A DNA stretch of 64,000 bases from Deinococcus arcticus (GCF_003028415.1 NZ_PYSV01000001.1:124001-188000), one strand, 5' to 3'; numbered from the stretch's first letter, positions 44,752-53,533 are shown. A program made the numbers and translations. The notes: generated by a model not told the origin, from the letters alone.

Positions 44752-45314
44752 ACGGGGTTCCGGTGCAGGGCGCGGCGCAGGCGGTGACCAGCCAGAGCGC
44801 AGCCCCCAATCAGCAGGGCCCCTACAACCAGACGTTCTGCAGAAAAGCCGCCAGCGTAACCGCCCAGGTTCAGTAGTTCGGTGCCGTTCAGGGTGGGCAA
44901 GGTCAGCCCTTCATGCGTGCGCCTGTACACCCAGGCGCCGGTCCCCATGGGCACAAAGGCCAGAGCGCCCAGCAGGGTCAGCACACCCGGGGCAAAGCGC
45001 AGCAGGGCCATGACGCCCGCCAGCAGGGCCGGAAGAAGGAAAAGGCCCAGATCGAACAGCCCCGTGTAGCCCAGACGGGTCATCACCCACTCGCCCACCG
45101 GGTTGAAGTCGCGCAGCACCGTGAAGCGAATGGCATGGTCCGTCAGGGCGGTCAGGGCGTAGCCCAGCCCGGCCAGCAGCAGGCCATACACGCTTACCTG
45201 CAGGCCCCAGGCCGGGGCGCGCCGGGCAGCCCACTGCGTCTCGCGGCACCACGCGGCGTCCTGCACGCTGCGGGCCTCGTTTTCCATGCCCTGGCGCCAG
45301 TCTTCGGGGGTCAT
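44748..45314 (-). CDS. Membrane protein of the MTPEDW trio, second gene
   Basis: A 188-aa protein with the shared N-terminus MTPEDWRQGMENEARSVQD, then four or so hydrophobic helices and a basic C-terminus (HRLRRALHRNPV). The loop after helix two (DHAIRFTVLRDFNPVGEW) may face outside. Start at 45314 chosen by alignment with its paralogs; it overlaps the preceding gene by 4 bp. Confidence 0.75.
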   Translation of the reverse strand: MTPEDWRQGMENEARSVQDAAWCRETQWAARRAPAWGLQVSVYGLLLAGLGYALTALTDHAIRFTVLRDFNPVGEWVMTRLGYTGLFDLGLFLLPALLAGVMALLRFAPGVLTLLGALAFVPMGTGAWVYRRTHEGLTLPTLNGTELLNLGGYAGGFSAERLVVGALLIGGCALAGHRLRRALHRNPV

Positions 45315-45859
45315 GCCTGGGCCCGGCGCCCCTGGAAGGGCAGGCCCAGCACAATCCCCAGGGCCGCCACGCCCAGGGCCACGGTGACCGGGTACAGCGG
45401 GAAGCCCTGAAAGTCCGGCAGCACCAGATTGCCCAGGGAAGAGATGGTCAGCACCGAGGCCAGCGCCCCCAGCAACGTCGCCCAGTGGGGCACGCGCAGG
45501 CGGGCCGCCACCGCCGCCACCAGAAACAGGGCCAGCAGCAGACCCACCACGGGCAATTGGGGATCGCTGCTGCTGGTGATCGTCTGCACCGGCTGCGGGT
45601 TGCCCAGGACGTTCCATTTCAGAAAGGTCAGGGTATCCACACCGTTGCGGGCCGCTTCGCGCACCATCACCGGCCACTGGGTGCCCAGGGTGACAGCGGC
45701 GCTGGTCGCCACACCGAGGCTCAGGCCCAGGCCCCCCACCAGCGCCTGACGCAGCAGGGCCGCGTGGCGCAGATGCCGCTGGGTGTCGCGGGCCCACGCG
45801 GGGTCCTGGGCGCTGCGGGCTTCATTCTGTATGCCAGCCTTCCAGTCGTCTGGACTCAT
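45311..45859 (-). CDS. Membrane protein of the MTPEDW trio, first gene
   Basis: A 182-aa protein with N-terminus MSPDDWKAGIQNEARSAQD, the most diverged of the three, then four hydrophobic helices and a basic end (FQGRRAQA). A Ser/Asp-rich loop (TITSSSDPQLP) lies between helices. Start at 45859 overlaps the PadR stop by 4 bp, so its expression follows the regulator. Confidence 0.75.
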   Translation of the reverse strand: MSPDDWKAGIQNEARSAQDPAWARDTQRHLRHAALLRQALVGGLGLSLGVATSAAVTLGTQWPVMVREAARNGVDTLTFLKWNVLGNPQPVQTITSSSDPQLPVVGLLLALFLVAAVAARLRVPHWATLLGALASVLTISSLGNLVLPDFQGFPLYPVTVALGVAALGIVLGLPFQGRRAQA

Positions 45860-46164
45860 GTCAGGGCTCCTGTGGTGCGGGTGCGGGGGGCTTTCCCTTC
45901 GGCCTGGCGCTGCCGGGCCAGTTCCAGCCCCGTCTGCGTCAGGCGGTAGATGTGCCGGGGGGGCTTGCCGGGGTGCGGCGAATCCTCCCACTGGGCGTCC
46001 AGATACCCCTGTTCGTGCAGGCGCTGCAGGATGGGGTACAGCGTGCCACTTTTCAGGCCAGTGCTCTTGCTCAGGTCGTAGCCGTAGGTGTGGGCCGGGT
46101 ACGCCCCCTGCAGGGCGGCCAGTACGGCGCGGGTGGGGGGACTGCTGTGGGGCACAGGAGGCAT
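45856..46164 (-). CDS. PadR-family transcriptional regulator
   Basis: A 102-aa repressor. The winged-helix core TYGYDLSKSTGLKSGTLYPI then LQRLHEQGYL is the PadR signature. It heads the operon with the three membrane proteins and probably represses it until an envelope-active compound or stress signal appears, as in LmrR/PadR systems (inference). The ATG follows TTTATAGAGC, so the message has almost no leader. Confidence 0.92.
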   Translation of the reverse strand: MPPVPHSSPPTRAVLAALQGAYPAHTYGYDLSKSTGLKSGTLYPILQRLHEQGYLDAQWEDSPHPGKPPRHIYRLTQTGLELARQRQAEGKAPRTRTTGALT

Positions 46165-46199
46165 GCTCTATAAACAACATATGTAGACTTTGAAGTCAA
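46165..46199 (-). promoter_or_regulatory. PadR operon promoter with candidate operator
   Basis: On the minus strand a TTGACT -35 (46194-46199) is 19 nt from TTTATA. The palindrome GACTT-TG-AAGTC (46186-46197) overlaps the -35, and the region is AT-rich (ACATATGT nearby). It is a fitting place for a PadR dimer. Confidence 0.5.
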
Positions 46200-46263
46200 G
46201 TGGTCTTTAAAGGAGGAGCGAAATAGGGGGCCAGCAGAAGCCCCCTTCACCGTCCGCGCCCCA

Positions 46264-46950
46264 CTACGGCGACGGCGCCAGCAGGCCCAGGGCCGCTTGC
46301 AGCTCGGCGTGCGAGTGCAGCACCCGGCTCACGCCCAGGTCGCGCAGCCTCGCCTCGTCGTCCGGCAGGATGTGGCTGCCGGCCAGCAGCGCCCACACCG
46401 TCATGCCGGCCGCCAGCCCCGCCTGGGCGCCGGGCGCACTGTCCTCGATCACCACGCAGCGGGCCGGGGCCACGCCCAGCTGGGCAGCGGCGTACCGGTA
46501 CAGCGCCGGGTCTGGCTTGCCCACTCCGCCCACATGGCCCGGATCAAAGGCCCGCCCGGCCAGCAGCGCGTCCAGCCCTGCGCCGCGCAGTTTCAGGCCC
46601 AGGCGCCAGCGCTCACTGTTGCTGGCCACGGCAAAGGGCACGTCCGCCGCCGCCAGCGCCCCCAGGGTCTGCGCCGCGCCCGGCAGCGGCGGCACATGGT
46701 CGAACGCGGCGTTGAAGCGGGTGTTCAGCAGGGGCAGAAACTCCTCGGGGGCCTTCCAGCCGCGCCCCTCTTCCAGCGCCCGCACCACACCCTCGAAGCG
46801 CTGCCCGGCTGTCAGCCGCGTGATGTCCGCCGGGCTGAGGTTCAGCCCCTGGCCCTGGAAAATCTCGGCCCACAGTTCTGTGATCAGGGCCTCGGTGTCC
46901 ACCAGAACGCCGTCCAGGTCAAACAGCACGGCGTCAAAGTCGGCGGGCAT
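46264..46950 (-). CDS. HAD-family hydrolase (phosphoglycolate phosphatase/beta-PGM type)
   Basis: A 228-aa phosphatase. Motif I FDLDGVLVDTE, motif II VASNSE, motif III KPDPALYRYAA and motif IV VIEDSAPG are all present, with a helical cap at about 20-85 (subfamily I). It likely acts on a small phosphate ester. The ATG shares one base with the HIT gene stop (TGATG), so it is the second gene of a HIT-HAD unit. Confidence 0.9.
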   Translation of the reverse strand: MPADFDAVLFDLDGVLVDTEALITELWAEIFQGQGLNLSPADITRLTAGQRFEGVVRALEEGRGWKAPEEFLPLLNTRFNAAFDHVPPLPGAAQTLGALAAADVPFAVASNSERWRLGLKLRGAGLDALLAGRAFDPGHVGGVGKPDPALYRYAAAQLGVAPARCVVIEDSAPGAQAGLAAGMTVWALLAGSHILPDDEARLRDLGVSRVLHSHAELQAALGLLAPSP

Positions 46951-47285
46951 CAGGTGTCGCCTTCCGGGCCGTCCGGCCAGCCCGCCAGCACGTGAATATG
47001 GGTATGAAAAACCACCTGACCGCCGCCGGCGCCGCAGTTGACCACCAGCCGGTAATCCGCCGCGTGCATGCGGGCCACCTTCACGGCAGTCAGCCACAGT
47101 TCGCCCATCTCGGCCGGGTCGGTAAGCTCGTCCAGGCGCGCCGACACCTTCTTGGGGATCACCAGCAGGTGAATGGGCGCCCTGGGGGCAATGTCGCGGA
47201 TGGCAATGTACCCGTGGTCCTCGTACACGATCTCGCTGGGCAGCTCGCGGGCAATGATGCGCTGAAACAGGGTGGTCTCGGCCAT
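46950..47285 (-). CDS. HIT-family nucleotide hydrolase (HINT type)
   Basis: A 111-aa protein with the catalytic triad [10 protein letters not shown] and the family segment [21 protein letters not shown] proteins hydrolyse nucleoside phosphoramidates or adenylated intermediates. The start at 47285 has TACAGT 6 nt upstream (leaderless). First gene of the unit with the HAD hydrolase. Confidence 0.94.
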   Translation of the reverse strand: MAETTLFQRIIARELPSEIVYEDHGYIAIRDIAPRAPIHLLVIPKKVSARLDELTDPAEMGELWLTAVKVARMHAADYRLVVNCGAGGGQVVFHTHIHVLAGWPDGPEGDT

Positions 47286-47291
47286 GTTCCC

Positions 47292-47297
47292 ACTGTA
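47292..47297 (-). promoter_or_regulatory. -10 box TACAGT for the HIT gene
   Basis: TANNNT box 6 nt upstream of the ATG at 47285. Confidence 0.6.
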
Positions 47298-47473
47298 ACG
47301 GGCAGCGCCAGCTCCTCTGGCGTGCCCTGGCCGCCCGGCCAGTGGGCGCTGGGTGCCCTTCCCGGCGCGGCGTGTGCCGCCCCATTCGGTTCCGGGTTGC
47401 TTCTGGCCAGAGGAGCAGGCTGTCTCAGCCGGGACAGGGGGCAGGCCGCGCCGGCAGCCCCCTCCGCCAGGGC

Positions 47474-48376
47474 CTACAGGCTCAGGCCCACGATCAGGCG
47501 TTCGAGCACCGTGGCCGGGTCCTGGCCGCGTTTCATGGCCAGATCGGCGCCCAGAATGCGCTCCAGGTGGGTGCGGATCCTGGCCTCGTTCAGGCGGCGC
47601 GCCACCTCCAGCGCCTTCTTGGCCGGGTAGGGTTTGACGCCCAGGCGCTGGGCAGCCGCCTGTTCGGTGATCCGGCCCTCTTCCTGTCCCAGCGCCACGC
47701 AGCGCGCCACGAGGCTGTACTGCCACACCACGGCGCCCAGCAGTTTGAACGGGTCCTCGCCGTCCGAGAGCAGGCGGCGCAACTGCGTCACGGCCTCGCC
47801 GGTGCGGCCGGTGGTGGCGGCCCCCAGCATGGCAAAGCTGTCGCCGGGCGGCTCGCGGCCCACCACGCCCGCCACGACCTCGCGGGTCAGGGGGCCGTCC
47901 AGCAGGGCCAGCTTGTTCAGCTCGCCGGCAATCCCGGCGAGGTCCGGCCCGAACACCTCGGCCAGGTAGGCGCTGGCAGCCTTGTCCAGCGGCAGTTTTT
48001 GGGCGCGGGCACGGCCCACCACCCAACCGGTCACGTCGCCGGGCCTGGTGGGGGCTGCCGAGGCCACCACCTCACCCCGGGCGCTGTACAGCTTCAGGCG
48101 GGTGGCGGGCGGCGCCTCGTCCAGCAGCGCCACCGTCACGGGCGCGCTGGCCAGGGCCTCCAGCAGCGCCTTGTCGGGCTTGACCCCGGCGAGGTCCACC
48201 AGCACGCCGCCGTCGCCAAACAGGCCCGGGTTCAGGTGCGGGCCCACGGTGTCCAGGGTCACGTCGTCGCCGCCCAGGCGCGGCAGCGTGCGGGGGTCCA
48301 GCCCCCGGGCGCGCAGGGTGGCCTGCAGCGTTTCTTCGGCCAGGAAGGGGTGGCCGGTAAAGGCGATCAGGGGCAC
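47474..48376 (-). CDS. holA: DNA polymerase III delta subunit
   Basis: A 300-aa clamp-loader subunit that opens the beta sliding clamp. The N-terminal nucleotide-binding-like fold ([20 protein letters not shown]) and the C-terminal helical collar ([20 protein letters not shown]) match HolA. Motifs are weakly conserved in this family; the overall pattern and length support the call. Its start overlaps the end of a Ser/Thr-kinase gene by 10 bp. Confidence 0.85.
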   Translation of the reverse strand: MPLIAFTGHPFLAEETLQATLRARGLDPRTLPRLGGDDVTLDTVGPHLNPGLFGDGGVLVDLAGVKPDKALLEALASAPVTVALLDEAPPATRLKLYSARGEVVASAAPTRPGDVTGWVVGRARAQKLPLDKAASAYLAEVFGPDLAGIAGELNKLALLDGPLTREVVAGVVGREPPGDSFAMLGAATTGRTGEAVTQLRRLLSDGEDPFKLLGAVVWQYSLVARCVALGQEEGRITEQAAAQRLGVKPYPAKKALEVARRLNEARIRTHLERILGADLAMKRGQDPATVLERLIVGLSL

Positions 48377-49179
48377 AGGTCCTCCGGCACGGGGGCAAGG
48401 CCCAGGGCGGCGCGCGCCGATTGCAGCAGGGCCAGCATCTGGGCGGCGCTGGCCGGGCGGTCGTCCGGGTCGCGCCCCAGGGCGGCGCGCAGCACCTCGT
48501 GCAGGGCGGCCGGGCCCGGCAGCGCCGCGCGGCGGTCGTGAACGCCGGCCAGCCAGCCCAGCGCGTCCTCGTAGGGGGGGGCGCCGGCCAGGCAGTCGAA
48601 CAGCAGCACGCCGGCCGAGTACAGGTCGCTGCGTGGTTCGCCGCGCAGGCCCAGAAACTGCTCGGGCGCCATGAAATGCGGGGTGCCCATGCGCGTGCCG
48701 CTGTGGATATCCAGCGGCAGACCCCGGGCGTGGCTCATGCCGAAGTCAATCACGCGCACGCTCTGGGTGCTGGCCTGGCCGCCCGCCAGCAGCACGTTCT
48801 CGGGTTTCAGGTCCTGGTGCGTGACCCCGCGCGCGTGCAGGTGCGCGGCAGCAAGCAGCACCCCGGCCGTCACCTGGGTGGCCTCGTCGGCCCCCAGGGG
48901 CCCGCTCCGGTCCAGTCGCTCGCGCAGGGTGCCGCCCGGCACGAAGGGAAACAGCAGGTGCCGGGGCGTACACAGCAGCGGCGAGACAATCAGCGGGCAG
49001 GCCACCCGGGTGGCCACCTCGCCTTCGTGCACGAAGCGCGCCTGCAGGTCGGGGCTGTCACTCAGCAGGGTCTTGACGAAGACGGTCTGCCCCCGCCACA
49101 GCGCCTGCTCGCAGCGCACGCCGCCGTGTTCGGTCAGCGGCTGGCGGGCCTGCAGTTCAGCTGAAACGTCGCGGCTCAT
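48367..49179 (-). CDS. Serine/threonine protein kinase, compact, non-RD type
   Basis: A 270-aa kinase-domain protein without membrane or sensor domains. Catalytic Lys36 (TVFVKTLL), HQDLKPENVLL (121-131) with Asp123, Lys125 and Asn128, and DFG at 145-147. The HRD Arg is Gln, and no canonical glycine-rich loop is visible, so activity may be weak or unregulated. GTPHFMAPEQFLG is a normal P+1 loop. Start at 49179 (MSRDVS) by domain fit. It runs 10 bp into holA, an odd pairing. Confidence 0.87.
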   Translation of the reverse strand: MSRDVSAELQARQPLTEHGGVRCEQALWRGQTVFVKTLLSDSPDLQARFVHEGEVATRVACPLIVSPLLCTPRHLLFPFVPGGTLRERLDRSGPLGADEATQVTAGVLLAAAHLHARGVTHQDLKPENVLLAGGQASTQSVRVIDFGMSHARGLPLDIHSGTRMGTPHFMAPEQFLGLRGEPRSDLYSAGVLLFDCLAGAPPYEDALGWLAGVHDRRAALPGPAALHEVLRAALGRDPDDRPASAAQMLALLQSARAALGLAPVPEDLCP

Positions 49180-49412
49180 GCGCGCCGGGGCCCTGTGCCG
49201 GAACACCGCCGGCCCGCACCCCCCGGGCCGGCGGCGCTGAGGACGGGCGGCCGGCGCCGCCAGCCTGGCCGTGCGGCGTCTCGCCAGCGGGTTGAGGGCA
49301 CAGATGAAAAGCGGCACACGTTCACTGCCCACCAGTCTTTCATACTCACGTCCGGGGTGCACCCGTGCTGGAGGCCATCTGCGCTTCATGCACGGCGCGC
49401 CGCCGGCCGGTC

Positions 49413-50273
49413 CTAGCGCCGCCCCAGGTCGGTGGGCAGCGGGCCCTGGTTGTGGGTTTCAAAAAAGGCCGCCATGCGCGCGCCCAGCTCGGGGGTAAAG
49501 CGGTTGGCGCCCAGATGCGCGCCCTCCACCTGTACCAGCACGCTTTCGGGGCGACCGAACACCTCCAGCAGCCGGGCAGTGTTGCTGGCATGGGGCACCG
49601 TCTGGTCGTCCGCGCTGGCCACGGCAAACAGCGGCTGGCGCGGCGCGGCGGTGGCCGCCACCAGGGGGTTGAGGCGCGGCCCGGGGGGCCCACGCAGCGC
49701 GTAGGCCGCCTGAATCTCCTGGCGGCGGCTGTGGGCGGTGCCGTACGCCTGTTCCAGGTCCACCCAGGCGTCAATCAGGGCCACGGCGCGCACCGGGTAC
49801 GGTGCGCCGGGCAGGGCGCTGCGCAGCGCCATCAGGCCGCCCATGCTCAGGCCCAGGGCGAAGGTCTGACCGTTCCAGGCAAAGCGCCGGGTGGCGGCGG
49901 CGTGGGCGGCGCCCAGTTCGGCCAGGGCCGCCGGACTGCCCCAGGTGGTGGGGCCCCCGTCACCGCTGAGCAGCACGGCCAGCCCGGCGCGCAGCAGGGC
50001 GCCCGTCAGCACTCCCATCTGCGGGCTGTCGCGCAGGCGCTCGGCGGTCTGCCCGCGCGGGTGCGACACCACCACCAGGGCGCAGGGCCGCGCCGCACAG
50101 GTGGGGGGCGCCTGCAGCCACGACGGCGCGTCGGCGGCGCCGACCGACACCCAGGCGGCCGGCGTGGCGGGAGGGTCCAGGGGCTGGGCCGGGAGGGGCG
50201 GGAGGCTCAGGGCACCTGCAGCGCCACTGGCGGCACACAGCACAGAGAACAGGAGGACGGCGGCAAGCTTCAC
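49413..50273 (-). CDS. Secreted alpha/beta hydrolase
   Basis: A 286-aa protein with signal peptide (MKLAAVLLFSVLCAASGAAGA). The nucleophile elbow FALGLSMGGLMALR has Ser in GLSMGG, Asp in SADDQTVP, and His in VEGAHLGANRF. Two cysteines in PTCAARPCALVVV may pair. It resembles dienelactone-hydrolase or acyl-esterase types with unknown substrate. The GTG start has TACAGT 8 nt upstream. Confidence 0.8.
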   Translation of the reverse strand: MKLAAVLLFSVLCAASGAAGALSLPPLPAQPLDPPATPAAWVSVGAADAPSWLQAPPTCAARPCALVVVSHPRGQTAERLRDSPQMGVLTGALLRAGLAVLLSGDGGPTTWGSPAALAELGAAHAAATRRFAWNGQTFALGLSMGGLMALRSALPGAPYPVRAVALIDAWVDLEQAYGTAHSRRQEIQAAYALRGPPGPRLNPLVAATAAPRQPLFAVASADDQTVPHASNTARLLEVFGRPESVLVQVEGAHLGANRFTPELGARMAAFFETHNQGPLPTDLGRR

Positions 50274-50281
50274 TGCGCGGC

Positions 50282-50287
50282 ACTGTA
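50282..50287 (-). promoter_or_regulatory. -10 box TACAGT for the secreted hydrolase
   Basis: TANNNT box 8 nt upstream of the GTG at 50273. Confidence 0.5.
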
Positions 50288-50369
50288 GCGTCTGAAGCTG
50301 ACGGCAGGCTGTGACCGCCCGGAAGCTGCCCAGACGGGCGCCAGAGGCGCTGCGCCTGTTCGCCTTCTC

Positions 50370-51536
50370 TCAGGGCCGGCGCCGCAGCGGGCTCCAGCGG
50401 CCGTTCGTCCAGGCGCGCAGCAGCCACTCGAAGGGACCGGCCGTGAAGTGCCGCAGCCACAGGTGGGCGAACAGGTCCAGGGCCAGCCACACCCCCAGCG
50501 TCACCAGCACCGTCAGGCTGAGGCTGAGCCCTCCGTACCAGCCCAGCCCCCAGCCGGCAAACAGCAGCCCCAGCAGCAGCGATTCACCCAGGTAGCCCGT
50601 CAGCGACATGCGCCCGGCGGGCGCGGCCAGCCGCAGCAGCCGCGCGGCCGGGTTCAGGGCGGCCAGCGCCACATACGCCCCCGTCAGCGCCGGCGCCGTG
50701 AGAAAGCCCAGCGCCACGCCCAGCACCTGCTGGGCACTGTCGCTGCTGAGGGTCAACCACGCCGAGGCCGCGCCGCCCGGCAGGCCGACAACGGCGCCCA
50801 ATAGCAGCAGGCGGCGCCAGAGTGGCCGGTAGCGCTCGGGCCGGCGCAGGACCCCCAGCCGGCCCGCCACCAGCCCCAGCAAAAACATGCTCAGGGCTAG
50901 CGACCAGTTCAGAATCCCTAGGGTCAGCAGCACCCCCGGCAGCGCGGCCAGGCGGGCGCGGGCCGCCTCCAGAACCCCGCCCTGCACGGCGCGGTCCAGC
51001 GCGGCGGCGTCTTCGACAAAACCCGCCGAACCCGGCCCGGCCGCCAGCGACCCCAGGGCCACCAGCGCCAGCAGCCCCGCCCCCATCACGTAAGTAGCAG
51101 CGGCGCCCCTCAGGGCCGTGCGGGTGCGGCGCGCGGCAAACCACGGCAGCGCCAGCCCCAGCACCGCGTAACTGAGCAGGATGTCGCCAATAAACAGCAG
51201 CGCGGCGTGCAGCAGCCCCAGCACGCCCAGCGCCAGCAGGCGGCGGCGGTAACGGCGCAGGCCGTCGCCCCGCCGCGACTGCAGCAGCAGGGTCAGGCTG
51301 TACCCGAACAGGAACGAGAACAGCAGGTAAAACTTGCCCTGCGCCAGCGCCACGATCAGCCACGCCAGCACCCCGTCCAGTCCCGAGACCACCAGGGCCG
51401 GGGTCAGGCCACCGTGGGTCATGGCCAGGTACGGCATGTTCACGAACACGATGCCCAGCAGGGCCAGCCCGCGCAACTGGTCCGGCAGCGCCTGACGTTC
51501 ACCCTGAACCAATACCGTTTCTTTTGGAACAATCAT
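50370..51536 (-). CDS. DUF418-family membrane protein (YeiB-like)
   Basis: A 388-aa protein with about ten hydrophobic helices. It opens with the family pattern LPDQLRGLALLGIVFVNMPY, and its C-terminal DUF418 part includes PAGRMSLTGYLGESLLLGLL and RHFTAGPFEWLLRAWTNGRW. Function unknown; acyl or solute transfer is sometimes proposed. I prefer the ATG at 51536 because TATGAT sits 7 nt before it. An 18-bp palindrome lies over that start, and a TetR gene diverges from it, so this is the likely repressed target. Confidence 0.88.
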   Translation of the reverse strand: MIVPKETVLVQGERQALPDQLRGLALLGIVFVNMPYLAMTHGGLTPALVVSGLDGVLAWLIVALAQGKFYLLFSFLFGYSLTLLLQSRRGDGLRRYRRRLLALGVLGLLHAALLFIGDILLSYAVLGLALPWFAARRTRTALRGAAATYVMGAGLLALVALGSLAAGPGSAGFVEDAAALDRAVQGGVLEAARARLAALPGVLLTLGILNWSLALSMFLLGLVAGRLGVLRRPERYRPLWRRLLLLGAVVGLPGGAASAWLTLSSDSAQQVLGVALGFLTAPALTGAYVALAALNPAARLLRLAAPAGRMSLTGYLGESLLLGLLFAGWGLGWYGGLSLSLTVLVTLGVWLALDLFAHLWLRHFTAGPFEWLLRAWTNGRWSPLRRRP

Positions 51537-51542
51537 GTTCCA
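51525..51542. promoter_or_regulatory. Perfect TGGAACA-4-TGTTCCA palindrome: probable TetR operator
   Basis: 7-bp arms with a 4-bp spacer overlie the predicted transcription start and first codons of the DUF418 gene, 40 bp from the divergent TetR start. Confidence 0.75.
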
Positions 51543-51543
51543 G

Positions 51544-51549
51544 ATCATA
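51544..51549 (-). promoter_or_regulatory. -10 box TATGAT for the DUF418 gene
   Basis: Near-consensus box 7 nt before the ATG at 51536. Confidence 0.65.
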
Positions 51550-51570
51550 GAGGATTGGCCCCCCACCCGC

Positions 51571-51576
51571 TAGGCT
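51571..51576 (+). promoter_or_regulatory. -10 box TAGGCT for the divergent TetR gene
   Basis: TANNNT box 6 nt before the ATG at 51583. Confidence 0.6.
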
Positions 51577-51582
51577 CTGGGC

Positions 51583-52170
51583 ATGAGCAGAGCCCGCAGT
51601 GCCGCGCCGGCGCCCATTCTTGACGTGCTGACAGAAGCGCTGGTGGAGCGGCCCCAGGCCAGCCTGGGCGAACTGGCGGCGCTGGCCGGCGTGGGCCGCA
51701 CCACCCTGCACCGCCTGTACCCCACCCGGGAAGCGGTGCTGCGGGCCGTGGCCCTGGACGCCCTGGCCCGCCTGCGCGAAGTGGACGAGGAGGTGGAGTT
51801 GGCGGCGGCCTTTGCGCCGGACACGTCCCCGGACGACTCCTGGCAGACGCTGGAGCGCTGGATTGAACGGCTGGTGCCCCTGGGCCCACGCCTGAGGTTT
51901 CTGCTGCGCGCCTCTGAACTGGACGGCGACGCGGAACTGACGCGCGCCTCGGCCGCGCTGGACGCCACACTGCTCTCTGCCCTGGAACGCGCGCAGGCCC
52001 AGGGGCTGCTCAGCCCCCGCCCACCCGCCGCGTGGCTGATGGCCTCCCTGCACGCCCTGATTTATGTCTGCTGGGAACAGGTGGCGGCGGGCACGGTGGC
52101 GCCGCGCGACGCCGCCGGGTTGGTGTTCCGGACCTGGCTGGGCGGGGTGGGGAGCCAGGGCAAGAGGTAA
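51583..52170 (+). CDS. TetR-family regulator, divergent from the DUF418 gene
   Basis: A 195-aa regulator. The helix-turn-helix SLGELAALAGVGRTTLHRLY then PTREAVLRAVAL is clear at about residues 27-60. The C-terminal domain (PPAAWLMASLHALIYVCWEQ) is typical in layout but its ligand is unknown. Leaderless ATG start. The shared 46-bp intergenic region leaves room for just one operator, the palindrome at 51525. Confidence 0.9.
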   Translation: MSRARSAAPAPILDVLTEALVERPQASLGELAALAGVGRTTLHRLYPTREAVLRAVALDALARLREVDEEVELAAAFAPDTSPDDSWQTLERWIERLVPLGPRLRFLLRASELDGDAELTRASAALDATLLSALERAQAQGLLSPRPPAAWLMASLHALIYVCWEQVAAGTVAPRDAAGLVFRTWLGGVGSQGKR

Positions 52171-52180
52171 GCGGCTCCCT

Positions 52181-53356
52181 TTACCGCCCGAACAGCAGCG
52201 TGCTCAGGCGCGTCTTTAGCAGTGCCCGGCCCAGCAGCGCGGGCAGCACCAGCGCCACCACGAAGTACGCGAGCAGGGTGAGCGCCACGCGCCAGGGCGG
52301 GCCGTCGGGCGTCATGTACTTTTCCAGGGCCTGCAGCAGCGCCGGGTGAATCAGGTACACCTGCAAACTGACCGTGCCCAGCAGCCCCACACCCGTGCGC
52401 AGCCAGGGCAGGCGGGTGCTCCGGGCCAGGCGGTAGGCCAGCCCCAGCAGGGTCAGGGCGGTCAGGCTGGTGTAAACCCAGCTCAGGCCGCTGTACACCA
52501 CTGGCGTAACGGCCTCACCCCGGGCATAGGCCAGCGCAGTGGGCAGGTAGACCAGGTAAGCGCCAATCAGGAAGGGCAGCAGGGTCCAGCGGCGGCGCTG
52601 CCACCAGGCGGTAAATTCGTCCAGGCGCGCGCCCACCGCCATGCCCAGCACCACCGGCAGCATGTACCACAGCACCGTACTGGCCGGAAACGGCAGGCGC
52701 AGCACCTCGCGGTTCAGGAAATACAGGCCCAGTTGCAGCGCCAGCCCCAGCAGCAGCGCCGCCGTGATGCTGGGCCGCCGCCGCGCCAGGGGCAGCAACA
52801 GGGGCAGCACGAGGTAGACCTCCAGCGCCACCAGCAGGAAATACAGGTGGTAGCTGGCCTTGCCGTACAGCAGCCAGTCGCGCCAGCGGGCCCAGTCGGT
52901 CAGGGTCTCGGGCTCGCGCTGCCCGGTCCAGACGTACCAGCCGATGTACAGGGCACTCCAGAGCAGGTACGGCCAGCCCCCGCGCGTCAGGCGCCGCCAG
53001 AAATAGCGCCCCGGCTCAAAGCGCTTCAGCAGGCTGCGGGTCAGCACCACCGCCGACAGGAACACGAAGGCGGGCACCGCAAAGTGCAGGGTGCGGTTCA
53101 GCAGCAGCGCGGCCAGATGCGCCGTCGTTTCGGGCTGGAACCAGCGCATGGCCACGCCGGTCGTGTGGTGCCCCACCACTTCCAGAATGGTCAGCCCACG
53201 AAACAGGTCAATGGCCGAAAGGCGGGCACCGGGCGGGGGAGCAGGTTCGGCTTCCAGAGGCGGGGCGTCCGGTCCCTGGGCAAGGGGGGCCGGACTGGCA
53301 GCGGGCTCGGGCGCCGCAGGAACAGGAGCAGGGGAGAGCGGGGGCGGGTCGGCCAT
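52181..53356 (-). CDS. Acyltransferase-3 family membrane protein
   Basis: A 391-aa protein. Residues 1-45 are a Pro/Ala-rich cytoplasmic tail, followed by about ten hydrophobic helices. The opening helix LSAIDLFRGLTILEVVGHHT holds the conserved Arg and His of OafA/NodX-like O-acyltransferases, which decorate surface glycans. ATG at 53356; an upstream TTG at 53359 is 6 nt from a TAGCGT box and could also be used. It converges on the TetR gene. Confidence 0.88.
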   Translation of the reverse strand: MADPPPLSPAPVPAAPEPAASPAPLAQGPDAPPLEAEPAPPPGARLSAIDLFRGLTILEVVGHHTTGVAMRWFQPETTAHLAALLLNRTLHFAVPAFVFLSAVVLTRSLLKRFEPGRYFWRRLTRGGWPYLLWSALYIGWYVWTGQREPETLTDWARWRDWLLYGKASYHLYFLLVALEVYLVLPLLLPLARRRPSITAALLLGLALQLGLYFLNREVLRLPFPASTVLWYMLPVVLGMAVGARLDEFTAWWQRRRWTLLPFLIGAYLVYLPTALAYARGEAVTPVVYSGLSWVYTSLTALTLLGLAYRLARSTRLPWLRTGVGLLGTVSLQVYLIHPALLQALEKYMTPDGPPWRVALTLLAYFVVALVLPALLGRALLKTRLSTLLFGR

Positions 53357-53509
53357 CAACCCCTCACGCTACCGCGCCGGGGGCAGGCCGGGGTGAAGAG
53401 AAATTTTCATGATTTGCAGGTTCGGGAGTGGGCCGTGGGAATGCGGACGGCTCAGCGTGGCCCGCCCCCGCCGCGTGCAAGAGGTTCAGCGCCCAAAACC
53501 CTGTTGCCC

Positions 53510-53533
53510 AGCCTGAAGTGGGTGCTTCAGGCT
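53510..53533 (-). terminator. Stem-loop downstream of tyrA
   Basis: A perfect 9-bp stem AGCCTGAAG/CTTCAGGCT with a 6-nt loop, 22 bp past the tyrA stop, without a T tract. Confidence 0.55.

Noticed and set aside
48367..49179. Kinase as a dead pseudokinase
   Set aside because: The catalytic Asp, the Lys, the DFG and the Asn are all present; only the HRD Arg and glycine loop are unusual.
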